Assembly: GCA_035281745.1 (NCBI GenBank)
Contig: DATEDI010000017.1
Span: 1-64,000 of the forward strand
Length of the DNA: 64,000 nt
Direction: 5' to 3'
From: 66-474 sp035281745
Lineage (GTDB): Bacteria > Pseudomonadota > Gammaproteobacteria > Xanthomonadales > Rhodanobacteraceae
Positions 7,598 through 15,229 of the stretch are shown here, one piece after another. Made by a program: the position numbers and the translations under genes. Position 1 is the first letter of the stretch; each line of letters starts with the position of its first letter. The notes under the pieces are model-generated. The model ran no database searches, had not been told where the DNA came from, and saw only the letters and a list, made by a program, of their open reading frames with translations.

Positions 7598-8122
7598 ATG
7601 TCACGAGTAGCCAAGAAACCGATTGCGTTGCCGAAGGGCGTCGAGTGTCAGGTGGCCAAGGACGAAATCACCGTCAAAGGCCCCAAGGGCACCCTCAAGA
7701 TGCATGCGATCCCGGGTGTCGAAGTCAAGAATGAGGACGGTCACCTGGTCTGCGCCGACGGTACTGCCGAAACCAAGTTCGCGGGCACCACCCGCGCGCT
7801 GCTGGCCAACATGGTCCAGGGCGTGAGCCAGGGTTACGAGCGCAAGCTTGAGCTGGTCGGCGTCGGATTTCGCGCCGCCGTGCAGGGCAAGAGCCTCAAC
7901 CTGTCGCTCGGGTTTTCGCATCCGGTGGTGTTTCCGGCGCCGGAAGGCGTCACCCTGGAAACACCGTCGCCTACCGAAATTCTGGTGAAGGGTGCCGACA
8001 AGCAGCGGGTCGGTGAAACCGCCGCGAAGATTCGCGGGTTCCGTCCGCCGGAACCCTACAAGGGCAAGGGCGTGCGTTACGCCGGTGAGCGGATCACGCT
8101 GAAAGAAGCGAAGAAGGCCTGA
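7598..8122 (+). CDS. rplF: 50S ribosomal protein L6
   Basis: 174 residues. uL6 is a two-domain protein near the factor-binding site. SRVAKKPIALPKGVE at the start, LVGVGFRAAVQGKSLNLSLG in the first half and GFRPPEPYKGKGVRYAGE at the end are characteristic. Spacing to rpsH is 19 bp with an AGGACGGAGCAAGAG ribosome-binding region. rplR follows two bases later. Confidence 0.99.
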   Translation: MSRVAKKPIALPKGVECQVAKDEITVKGPKGTLKMHAIPGVEVKNEDGHLVCADGTAETKFAGTTRALLANMVQGVSQGYERKLELVGVGFRAAVQGKSLNLSLGFSHPVVFPAPEGVTLETPSPTEILVKGADKQRVGETAAKIRGFRPPEPYKGKGVRYAGERITLKEAKKA

Positions 8123-8124
8123 TC

Positions 8125-8481
8125 ATGATCGACAAGAAAACATCGCGTCTGCGCCGCGCCAAGACTGCGCGTGCGCACATCCGCAAACTGGCGGTGCCGC
8201 GCCTGAGCGTCCATCGCAGCGGTCAGCACATCTACGCGCAGGTCATCGCCGCCGATGGCGAGACGGTGGTCGCGGCCGCCTCCACCGTCCAGAAGTCGCT
8301 GCGGGGCGACCTCAAGGGCACCAAGAACAAGTCCGCCGCCGCGGCGGTGGGCAAGGCGGTTGCCGAAAAAGCGCGCGCCGCGGGCATTGAGTCGGTGGCG
8401 TTCGATCGCTCCGGGTTCCGTTATCACGGCCGCGTCGCCGCGCTGGCCGATGCCGCGCGTGAAGCGGGACTGAAGTTCTGA
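8125..8481 (+). CDS. rplR: 50S ribosomal protein L18
   Basis: 118 residues, near the 117 of E. coli. uL18 binds 5S rRNA with L5 and L25. The motif RLSVHRSGQHIYAQVI and the C-terminal FDRSGFRYHGRVAALADAAR are diagnostic. It starts two bases after the rplF stop, so the genes are probably translationally coupled. A 76-bp spacer follows, which carries a small hairpin (TGCCCG at 8525-8530 with CGGGCA at 8538-8543). Confidence 0.99.
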   Translation: MIDKKTSRLRRAKTARAHIRKLAVPRLSVHRSGQHIYAQVIAADGETVVAAASTVQKSLRGDLKGTKNKSAAAAVGKAVAEKARAAGIESVAFDRSGFRYHGRVAALADAAREAGLKF

Positions 8482-8557
8482 GTTTTTATACAACAACTCC
8501 AAGCGGCTTGATGCCGTAATCAAATGCCCGCATTTCACGGGCACAAGGTGACAGAAA

Positions 8558-9067
8558 ATGGCAAGAGACGATCGCGACAATTCCGACGGGATGCTCGAGA
8601 AACTCATCGCCGTCAACCGCGTGGCCAAGACGGTCAAGGGCGGTCGACAGATGAGTTTCACCGCGTTGACCGTGGTGGGCGATGGCGCCGGCAAGGTCGG
8701 CTTCGGATACGGCAAGGCGCGCGAAGTGCCGGTCGCGATCTCGAAGGCGATGGAGCGTGCGCGCCGCAACATGGTTTCGGTGGGCCTCAACAACGGCACC
8801 ATCTGGTATGCGGTCAAGGCCAACCACGGTGCCGCGCGCGTGTTCATGCAGCCGGCCTCGCAAGGTACCGGCGTGATTGCCGGCGGCGCGATGCGTGCGG
8901 TGCTGGAAGTGGTCGGGGTGAAGGACGTGCTGGCCAAGGCGGTCGGTTCGCGCAATCCGATCAACCTGGTGCGTGCCACCATCAAGGGCCTGCAGTCGGT
9001 TGCGAGCCCGGACTACATCGCGGCCAAGCGTGGCAAGAAGGTCGAGGAACTGGGTCATGGCGGCTAA
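8558..9067 (+). CDS. rpsE: 30S ribosomal protein S5
   Basis: 169 residues. uS5 lies at the mRNA entry tunnel and affects decoding accuracy. The N-terminal double-stranded RNA-binding fold reads LIAVNRVAKTVKGGRQMSF followed by ALTVVGDGAGKVGFGYGKA; the second half has GTGVIAGGAMRAVLE and GSRNPINLVRATIKGL. ATG 8558 is preceded by an AGGTGACAG ribosome site. The end overlaps rpmD by 11 bp. Confidence 0.99.
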   Translation: MARDDRDNSDGMLEKLIAVNRVAKTVKGGRQMSFTALTVVGDGAGKVGFGYGKAREVPVAISKAMERARRNMVSVGLNNGTIWYAVKANHGAARVFMQPASQGTGVIAGGAMRAVLEVVGVKDVLAKAVGSRNPINLVRATIKGLQSVASPDYIAAKRGKKVEELGHGG

Positions 9068-9257
9068 GAAAGAAACCACCACCGGCACCGTGAAGGTGCG
9101 TCTCGTGGGCGGCCTGCGCGGCGTGCAGTCGCGGCACCGCCTGAGCGTGAAGGCGCTGGGACTGAATCGCACCGGCGACGTGCGCGAATTGAAGGACAGC
9201 CCGCAGGTGCGCGGCCTGATCAATACGGTCAACTACCTGGTCCGGGTCGAGGACTGA
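9057..9257 (+). CDS. rpmD: 50S ribosomal protein L30
   Basis: 66 residues. uL30 is a small surface protein of the 50S subunit. VKVRLVGGLRGVQSRHRLSV followed by LGLNRTGDVRELKDSPQVRG is the family pattern. ATG 9057 lies inside the end of rpsE (11-bp overlap), and the upstream in-frame sequence is only the shadow of rpsE. A hairpin-rich 150-bp spacer follows. Confidence 0.97.
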   Translation: MAAKKETTTGTVKVRLVGGLRGVQSRHRLSVKALGLNRTGDVRELKDSPQVRGLINTVNYLVRVED

Positions 9258-9407
9258 TTTGATGTCCGATCACAATCCATCCATGGGTTGGATCGGACGC
9301 GCCAAGTCCGGCACATGTCCGGACTCGGCTCCGACGAATCAAGCAGAAGCGCTTGATTCGCGTGCGGCGCCTCCATGCGCCGCGATAGTGACTTTGAGGA
9401 TTTGACG
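9258..9407. repeat. rpmD-rplO spacer with four consecutive hairpins
   Basis: Four perfect or near-perfect stem-loops follow each other: 9264-9298 (GTCCGATC/GATCGGAC plus seven more pairs after one bulged A), 9305-9325 (AGTCCGG/CCGGACT), 9335-9360 (CGAATCAAGC/GCTTGATTCG, 6-nt loop) and 9364-9383 (GCGGCGC/GCGCCGC). No T-run follows any stem, so these do not look like terminators. The loop of the first contains CCATCCATGG, also seen in a palindrome before rplQ (14048-14061). Homologous spacers in other bacteria are usually only a few bases. Confidence 0.8.
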
Positions 9408-9839
9408 ATGCGTCTCAACACACTCAAACCCGGCAAGGGTGCGCGCAAGGAGCGCCGTCGCGTCGCGCGCGGCATCGGCTCTGGCCTCGGCAAGACCGCG
9501 GGCCGCGGCCACAAGGGTCAGCATGCGCGTGCGGGCAACACCCACACGGTCGGCTTTGAAGGCGGCCAGATGCCGCTGCAGCGTCGCCTGCCCAAGGTCG
9601 GCTTCCGCTCGAAGAAACAGGCCGAATCGCAGCAGGTGTTCCTGTACCAGATCGCAGGCCTGAAGAAGGACGCGATCGACTTGATCGTGCTGCGCGAAGC
9701 CAAGCTGGTCGATGGCCGCGCCAAGCGCGTCAAGATCGTCAAGAAGGGCGAGATCGATCGCGCGGTGAAGGTGTCCGGGATTTTGGCGACCGCAGGCGCG
9801 AAGGCGGCGATCGAAGCTGCCGGCGGCTCGGTGGAGTAA
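9408..9839 (+). CDS. rplO: 50S ribosomal protein L15
   Basis: 143 residues. uL15 is a late-assembly 50S protein with a basic extended N-terminus. MRLNTLKPGKGARKERRRVA and GRGHKGQHARAG are diagnostic, and VGFEGGQMPLQRRLPKVGF follows. ATG 9408 gives the family N-terminus; ATG 9375, in the same frame, would start inside the preceding hairpin array. secY follows after 5 bp. Confidence 0.98.
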   Translation: MRLNTLKPGKGARKERRRVARGIGSGLGKTAGRGHKGQHARAGNTHTVGFEGGQMPLQRRLPKVGFRSKKQAESQQVFLYQIAGLKKDAIDLIVLREAKLVDGRAKRVKIVKKGEIDRAVKVSGILATAGAKAAIEAAGGSVE

Positions 9840-9844
9840 GCATT

Positions 9845-11176
9845 TTGGCCGCAAGCAACACATCGACCAGCCCGCTGGCCCAGTTCGGCAAGATGACCGA
9901 GCTGCGCCAGCGCCTGCTGTTCCTGGTCGGCGCGCTGGTCGTGTTCCGGCTGGGTTCGTTCATCCCGGTCCCGGGCGTCAACCCCGAAGCCATGACCCGG
10001 ATGATCGAGCAGGGCGGCGGCCTGTTGAACATGTTCAACATGTTCTCGGGCGGCGCGCTGGCGCGCTTCTCGCTGTTCGCATTGGGCGTGATCCCGTACA
10101 TCTCCGCATCCATCGTGGTGCAGATGATGGGTTCGGTGCTGCCGAGCTGGCAGGCGCTGAAAAAGGAAGGCCAGTCAGGTCAGCGCATCCTCACCAAGTA
10201 CACCCGCTGGGGTACGGTCGGCCTGTCGGCCTTCCAGGCGTTCGGCATTGCGATGGCGCTGCAGAAGGAAGGGCTCTCCGGCGGCGTGCCGATCGTGTAC
10301 AACCCGGGCTTCGGTTTCATCTTCGCCTCGGTGATCGGCCTCACCGCCGGCAGCATGTTCCTGATGTGGCTGGGCGAGCAGATGACCGAGCGCGGGATCG
10401 GCAACGGCATCTCGCTGATCATTTTCGCCGGCATCGTCGCGGGGTTGCCGCAGGCGCTGACGCAGACGTTCACGATGGCCAGCAATGGCGAGTTGTCGCC
10501 GATCAAGGTGCTGCTGGTGGTGGTGATCGTGTTGGCGGTGACTGCGTTCTGCGTGTTCATGGAAAGCGCGCAGCGCCGGATCACGGTGAATTATGCACGG
10601 CGCCAGGGCGGATCCAAGGCCTACCAGAACCAGAGCTCGCACCTGCCGCTGAAGATCAACATGTCGGGCGTGATCCCGCCGATTTTTGCGTCGTCGCTGA
10701 TCCTGTTCCCGGCCACCGCGTCCACGTGGTTCTCCAATGCCAGCCAGATGCATTGGTTGCAACGCCTGACCACCGCGCTGTCGCCGGGCGAGCCGCCGTA
10801 CATGATCCTGTACGCCGCCATGATCATCATCTTCGCGTTCTTCTATACCGCGATCGTGTTCAACTCGCAGGAAACCGCGGACAACCTGAAGCGTTCCGGT
10901 GCGCTGATTCCGGGTTTGCGTCCGGGCAAGGCGACCGCAGATTACATCGATGCGGTGCTGACCCGCCTGACCGGCGCCGGCGCCGTCTATCTTGCGGCGG
11001 TGTGCCTGATCCCGACGTTCATGCAGACCGAATGGCACGTGCCGTTCTACTTCGGTGGCACCTCGCTGCTGATCGTGGTGGTGGTGGCCATGGATTTCCG
11101 GGCGCAGGTATCCGCGCATCTGGTATCGCACCAGTACGAAAGTTTGCTGAAGAAGGCCAATCTGCGGCGGGGATAG
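9845..11176 (+). CDS. secY: Protein translocase subunit SecY
   Basis: 443 residues, the normal size of the ten-helix channel subunit of the Sec translocon. Recognised by ELRQRLLFLVGALVVFRLGS (helix 1), FSGGALARFSLFALGVIPYI (plug/helix 2) and ERGIGNGISLIIFAGIV. The coding frame has no ATG before residue 17 (9893), whereas homologues carry the preceding FGK segment, so TTG 9845 is the most likely start. rpmJ, which follows secY in E. coli, is absent here. Confidence 0.98.
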   Translation: MAASNTSTSPLAQFGKMTELRQRLLFLVGALVVFRLGSFIPVPGVNPEAMTRMIEQGGGLLNMFNMFSGGALARFSLFALGVIPYISASIVVQMMGSVLPSWQALKKEGQSGQRILTKYTRWGTVGLSAFQAFGIAMALQKEGLSGGVPIVYNPGFGFIFASVIGLTAGSMFLMWLGEQMTERGIGNGISLIIFAGIVAGLPQALTQTFTMASNGELSPIKVLLVVVIVLAVTAFCVFMESAQRRITVNYARRQGGSKAYQNQSSHLPLKINMSGVIPPIFASSLILFPATASTWFSNASQMHWLQRLTTALSPGEPPYMILYAAMIIIFAFFYTAIVFNSQETADNLKRSGALIPGLRPGKATADYIDAVLTRLTGAGAVYLAAVCLIPTFMQTEWHVPFYFGGTSLLIVVVVAMDFRAQVSAHLVSHQYESLLKKANLRRG

Positions 11177-11275
11177 CTCGCGGCGGAAGCGATTGGATGA
11201 GGCGGCATGACCTGCCGCGCAGGTTTCGAGGGGTTCGGCCGGGCGCAAATCCGGCATGGGTTCAGGCGAGCGGGA

Positions 11276-11332
11276 ACGGGTTTCCGCGAAGCCGGGTTTC
11301 AGGCTATAATTAACAGTTTGCCGAATCGGCAA
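11276..11332 (+). promoter_or_regulatory. Alpha-operon promoter and leader hairpin
   Basis: A perfect -10 box TATAAT lies at 11305-11310; the best -35 at 17-18 bp spacing is weak (TTTCCG at 11281-11286). Transcription would start near 11317, about 42 bases before rpsM. A small hairpin TTGCCG-AAT-CGGCAA (11318-11332) forms the first bases of that leader and could be a site for S4-type feedback control, which is inference. The 182-bp secY-rpsM gap holds no rpmJ. Confidence 0.7.
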
Positions 11333-11358
11333 CGCATTTCAGGTGGAGTACCCACAAC

Positions 11359-11715
11359 ATGGCACGTATCGCAGGCGTCAACCTGCCCGTCAACAAGCAC
11401 GTCTGGATCGGCTTGCAAAGCATCTACGGCGTCGGCCGCACCCGCTCGCGCAAGATCTGCGAATCGGCGGGCGTGGACCCGACCACCCAGATCAAATCGC
11501 TGTCCGAGGGCGAGGTGGAGAACCTGCGCCGCGAAGTGGCGAAATTCACCGTGGAAGGCGACCTGCGTCGTGAGGTTGGCATCAGCGTCAAGCGCCTGAT
11601 GGACCTCGGCACTTATCGCGGTCTGCGCCACCGTCGCGGCCTGCCCGCGCGCGGTCAGCGCACCCGCACCAATGCGCGCACCCGCAAGGGTCCGCGTCGC
11701 GCCATCAAGAAGTAG
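11359..11715 (+). CDS. rpsM: 30S ribosomal protein S13
   Basis: 118 residues. uS13 forms bridges between the 30S head and the 50S subunit. ARIAGVNLPVNKHVWIGLQ followed by YGVGRTRSRKIC gives the helix-two-turn-helix region; the C-terminus GLRHRRGLPARGQRTRTNAR followed by TRKGPRR is the basic tail that reaches the decoding centre. First gene of the alpha operon, preceded by a GGTGGAG ribosome site. Confidence 0.99.
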   Translation: MARIAGVNLPVNKHVWIGLQSIYGVGRTRSRKICESAGVDPTTQIKSLSEGEVENLRREVAKFTVEGDLRREVGISVKRLMDLGTYRGLRHRRGLPARGQRTRTNARTRKGPRRAIKK

Positions 11716-11772
11716 TGCCTCGCGCGCCACGGCGGGCGCGTTGCACGGAAACATTTTTCAACCGGATAACCC

Positions 11773-12162
11773 ATGGACAAACCAGCAGCCAAGTCGAAGA
11801 AGAAGACCAAGCGCATCGTCGTTGACGGTGTCGCCCACGTCCAGGCTTCCTTCAACAACACCATCGTCACCATCACCGATCGCCAGGGCAATGCGCTGTC
11901 CTGGGCCACCGCGGGTGGCGCGGGTTTCCGCGGTTCGCGCAAGTCCACGCCTTTCGCTGCGCAGGTCGCGGCGGAGAAGGCCGGACGCGTGGCGCTGGAT
12001 TACGGCGTCAAGTCGTTGGAAGTGCGCATCAAGGGTCCCGGCCCGGGTCGCGAGTCGGCCGTGCGTTCATTGAACGCACTCGGCTACAAGGTCACCAACA
12101 TCATCGACGTCACGCCGATTCCGCACAACGGCTGCCGTCCTCCGAAGAAGCGGAGGGTCTGA
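11773..12162 (+). CDS. rpsK: 30S ribosomal protein S11
   Basis: 129 residues, as in E. coli. uS11 lies on the 30S platform beside the Shine-Dalgarno helix. HVQASFNNTIVTITDRQGNA, WATAGGAGFRGSRKSTPFAA and IKGPGPGRESAVRSLNA are diagnostic, as is the C-terminal DVTPIPHNGCRPPKKRRV. It lies 57 bp after rpsM and one base before rpsD. Confidence 0.99.
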   Translation: MDKPAAKSKKKTKRIVVDGVAHVQASFNNTIVTITDRQGNALSWATAGGAGFRGSRKSTPFAAQVAAEKAGRVALDYGVKSLEVRIKGPGPGRESAVRSLNALGYKVTNIIDVTPIPHNGCRPPKKRRV

Positions 12163-12163
12163 C

Positions 12164-12793
12164 ATGGCACGCTATCGTGGTCCCACCTGCAAACTCGCCC
12201 GTCGCGAAGGTTATGACCTTTCGCTGAAGAGCCCGGCGCGCGCAATCGATTCCAAGTGCAAGTTCGAAAACAAGCCTGGCCAGCACGGCGTCGCGGCCAA
12301 GCGTTCGCGCCCGTCCGACTACGCGGTGCAGTTGCGCGAGAAGCAGAAGGTCAAGCGCATCTACGGCGTGCTCGAGCGCCAATTCGGCAACTACTACAAG
12401 AAGGCCACCCAGCTGAAGGGCAATACCGGTGAAAACCTGTTGCGCATCCTGGAAGCCCGCCTCGACAACGTCGTGTACCGGATGGGTTTCGCGGTCACCC
12501 GTGCCCAGGCGCGTCAGTTGGTGGCGCACAAATCCATCATGGTCAACGGCAAGAAGGCCAACGTGCCGTCGCTGTCGCTTCGTCCCGGTGACGAGATCAA
12601 GCTCACCGATCGCGCGCAGAAGCAGTTGCGCGTGCAAGAAGCGCTGAAGGTTTCCGAAAGCATGGACCTTCGGCCCGGCTGGATCGAAGTCGATTCGAAG
12701 AATGCGGCAGGCGTGTTCAAGGCCATGCCGGACCGTGCCGAGCTGCCCAGCGACATCAATGAAGCGTTGATCGTCGAGTTGTATTCGAAGTAA
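12164..12793 (+). CDS. rpsD: 30S ribosomal protein S4
   Basis: 209 residues. uS4 is a primary assembly protein and in E. coli the translational repressor of the alpha operon. The S4 RNA-binding domain reads RLDNVVYRMGFAVTRAQARQ and then LVAHKSIMVNGKKANVPS. The N-terminal domain carries KFENKPGQHGVAAKRSRPSD. The start is one base after rpsK, indicating coupling. A 137-bp spacer to rpoA shows no clear promoter. Confidence 0.99.
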   Translation: MARYRGPTCKLARREGYDLSLKSPARAIDSKCKFENKPGQHGVAAKRSRPSDYAVQLREKQKVKRIYGVLERQFGNYYKKATQLKGNTGENLLRILEARLDNVVYRMGFAVTRAQARQLVAHKSIMVNGKKANVPSLSLRPGDEIKLTDRAQKQLRVQEALKVSESMDLRPGWIEVDSKNAAGVFKAMPDRAELPSDINEALIVELYSK

Positions 12794-12930
12794 TGCGTTG
12801 CTGCCGGCGCGGCGGGACCTTGCGGTCGCCGCCTGCGCCACCGACGCAAGCCGGACGGCGGTGCCGTTCGGTGTTGATTATCGGAGCCCGAATCCTGCGC
12901 GGCTCCACCTGTGATCTTCCGGAGTAGCCC

Positions 12931-13929
12931 ATGGCAGTCTCTTCCACTCAGGTCCTGCGTCCGCGTGGTCTGAAAGTCGAACCCGTCGGACCCAATCACG
13001 CGCGCGTCGTCGTCGAACCGCTGGAGCGCGGCTACGGCCATACGCTCGGCAATGCGCTGCGCCGCGTGCTGCTGTCGTCCATTGCCGGCGCGGCCATCGT
13101 CGAGGCCGAAATCGAAGGCGTGTTGCACGAATACACCACGCTCGAAGGTTTGCAGGAAGACGTGATCGAGGTGCTCCTGAACCTCAAGGGCGTCGCGATC
13201 CGCCTGAACGGCGCCGAAGAAGCCAACCTCACGCTCTCCAAGAAAGGCAAGGGCGTGGTCACCGCGGGCGACATCACCGTGGATCACACGGTGGAAATCG
13301 TCAATCCCGAGCACGTGATCTGCCACCTGACCAAGGACGTCGCGCTCAACATCCGCCTCAAGGCGCGGCGCGGCATCGGCTACCAGCCGGCGGTCAGCCG
13401 TACGAATCCGGACGAGGAATCCCGTCCGATCGGGCGCCTGCAGATCGATGCGTCGTTCTGCCCGGTGCGCCGCGTGGCGTATTCCGTCGACGCCGCGCGC
13501 GTCGAGCAGCGCACCAACCTCGACAAGCTGGTGCTGGACGTCGAAACCAACGGCACCGTGGCGGTGGACGAGGCCGTCCGCCAGGCCGCGCAGACGCTGC
13601 ACGAGCAGTTGTCGGTGTTCGGCGACTTCAAGAGCCGCGAATCCACCGAGTCCGAGAAGGACAAGACTGGCGTGTCGCCGCTGCTGCTGCGTCCGATCGA
13701 CGACCTGGAACTCACCGTGCGCTCGGCCAATTGCCTCAAGGCCGAGAGCATCTACTACATCGGCGACCTGGTGCAGAAGACCGAAGTCGAACTGCTGAAG
13801 ACCCCGAACCTCGGCAAGAAGTCGCTCACCGAGATCAAGGACGTGCTCGGCGCCAAGGGCCTCGCCCTCGGCACCAAGCTCGAGAACTGGCCGCCGGCCG
13901 GGATTTCATCGGGCATGCAGCTGGGTTGA
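12931..13929 (+). CDS. rpoA: RNA polymerase alpha subunit
   Basis: 332 residues. The N-terminal assembly domain (about 1-235) includes EPLERGYGHTLGNALRRVLL, the alpha dimer motif. After a charged linker (about 236-250), the C-terminal DNA-binding domain reads DLELTVRSANCLKAESIYYI and LLKTPNLGKKSLTEIKDVL. The arginine in VRSANCLK corresponds to E. coli R265, which contacts UP elements. Normal alpha-operon position. Confidence 0.99.
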   Translation: MAVSSTQVLRPRGLKVEPVGPNHARVVVEPLERGYGHTLGNALRRVLLSSIAGAAIVEAEIEGVLHEYTTLEGLQEDVIEVLLNLKGVAIRLNGAEEANLTLSKKGKGVVTAGDITVDHTVEIVNPEHVICHLTKDVALNIRLKARRGIGYQPAVSRTNPDEESRPIGRLQIDASFCPVRRVAYSVDAARVEQRTNLDKLVLDVETNGTVAVDEAVRQAAQTLHEQLSVFGDFKSRESTESEKDKTGVSPLLLRPIDDLELTVRSANCLKAESIYYIGDLVQKTEVELLKTPNLGKKSLTEIKDVLGAKGLALGTKLENWPPAGISSGMQLG

Positions 13930-14174
13930 AACAGGAGGCGTTGGCGCGCCCCTACCTCCGCGTGTTTGTTTTTGCGATCATTCGCGATCGCTGCGTCACG
14001 AATCATCGAGTCGCTTGAAACGATTCGATGGTCGGCAACACCAGAACGGCCATCCATGGCCTGACTATTCACAAAAGCTCGCTTCGACGAGCATCGTGGT
14101 TTTCAAGAGCGACTATCGCAGGGCTCCTGCAACCATTGCAGGTTTCCCATAACAACAGACGAGAGATTTATCCC
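13930..14174. other. rpoA-rplQ spacer, 245 bp, no gene seen
   Basis: No convincing open reading frame or promoter. It contains a palindrome GGCCAT-CC-ATGGCC at 14048-14061 and a looser CGAATC/GATTCG pair around 14000-14030. The GAGAGAT ribosome site of rplQ lies at 14161-14167. Usually this gap is a few tens of bases, so it is another expanded spacer in the ribosomal cluster. Confidence 0.5.
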
Positions 14175-14555
14175 ATGCGTCACCTCAAATCCGGACGTAA
14201 GCTCAACCGGACCAGTTCCCATCGCGAAGCCATGTTCAAGAACATGGCGGCTTCGCTGATCAAGCACGAACTGATCCGCACCACGCTGCCCAAGGCCAAG
14301 GATCTGCGCCGGGTCGCCGAGCCCTTGATCACGCTGGCCAAGGTCGACGGCGTCGCCAATCGCCGCCTCGCATTTGCGCGTCTGCGCGACAAGCAGGCCG
14401 TCGGCAAGTTGTTCGTGGAACTCGGCCCGCGTTATCGCGAGCGCAAGGGCGGCTACCTGCGCATCATCAAGTGCGGATTCCGCGATGGCGACAATGCGCC
14501 ATTGGCGTATGTGGAGCTGGTCGATCGTCCGCAAGTGCAGGCCGCCGAAGACTGA
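14175..14555 (+). CDS. rplQ: 50S ribosomal protein L17
   Basis: 126 residues, as in E. coli. bL17 is a bacterial-specific protein near the tunnel exit. MRHLKSGRKLNRTSSHREAM is the family N-terminus, fixing the start at 14175; longer in-frame readings enter the spacer. RTTLPKAKDLRRVAEPLITL and the C-terminal GYLRIIKCGFRDGDNAPLAY follow. Last gene of the alpha operon, followed by a strong terminator. Confidence 0.99.
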   Translation: MRHLKSGRKLNRTSSHREAMFKNMAASLIKHELIRTTLPKAKDLRRVAEPLITLAKVDGVANRRLAFARLRDKQAVGKLFVELGPRYRERKGGYLRIIKCGFRDGDNAPLAYVELVDRPQVQAAED

Positions 14556-14580
14556 TGCAGGGGCGCGTGCCTGGAAACGA

Positions 14581-14608
14581 AAACCCGGCCCATGGCCGGG
14601 TTTTTTAT
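14581..14608 (+). terminator. Rho-independent terminator after rplQ
   Basis: AAACCCGGCC (14581-14590) pairs with GGCCGGGTTT (14594-14603) around a CAT loop, followed directly by further T residues. A 10-bp GC-rich stem with a U-tract is a textbook intrinsic terminator and marks the end of the ribosomal cluster. Confidence 0.95.
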
Positions 14609-14675
14609 TGAATGGCATGACACGCCATCGCGAAAACGTTACTGTTGCCCGCCTGCTCCTCTATTCGTACTGGTC

Positions 14676-15227
14676 ATGAATCCATTCCGCTGGTCTTTCC
14701 GCATTGCGTTTCTGATCGGCTTCCTGATCTGCGTGGCCTTGCTCGGCTACGCGCTGTATGAGGAGATGTACCAGAATCAGATCCCGTGTTACCTGTGTGT
14801 GATGCAGCGGATAGCATTCGTATGGATGGGTTTGTTTTTTCTCGTCGGCGGGCTGCATGCGCCGCGCGCGAAGGGACGCCGGACCTATATCGTGCTGGTA
14901 TTGATCGGCGCGGCGTTCGGCATTGCCATGGCAGCCCGCCAATTGTGGTTGCAGTCGTTGCCGGCGGATCAGGTTCCTGCCTGTGGCGCAAGCTTTGGCA
15001 CACTCGTTGCCATGCTCCAGCACGGATCGATGCCGCTCGGTCGATTCGTGGCAGTGGTTCTGCACGGCGATGGAAACTGTGCGGCGGTGACTTGGCGCTT
15101 CCTCGGTTTGTCGATGGCCGGCTGGACGCTGATCTGGTACTTGCTGCTCGGCGTCTGGGCATTGCTGCCGCGGCCGCGCGGGAATAGATTGGGGAATACG
15201 CGCCCGCTGCGTGCCTCGAGGAGTTGA
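14676..15227 (+). CDS. dsbB: Disulfide bond formation protein DsbB
   Basis: 183 residues, inner-membrane quinone reductase that reoxidises periplasmic DsbA. Four membrane helices are visible (about 8-28, 42-62, 68-88, 140-165). The two periplasmic cysteine pairs of the family are present: C38/C41 in PCYLC and C103/C135 in PACGAS and GDGNCAA. ATG 14676 is chosen because the upstream in-frame sequence lies within the rplQ terminator. It runs up to aroG-II with a 2-bp gap, so the pair may share a transcript. Confidence 0.95.
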   Translation: MNPFRWSFRIAFLIGFLICVALLGYALYEEMYQNQIPCYLCVMQRIAFVWMGLFFLVGGLHAPRAKGRRTYIVLVLIGAAFGIAMAARQLWLQSLPADQVPACGASFGTLVAMLQHGSMPLGRFVAVVLHGDGNCAAVTWRFLGLSMAGWTLIWYLLLGVWALLPRPRGNRLGNTRPLRASRS

Positions 15228-15229
15228 AT

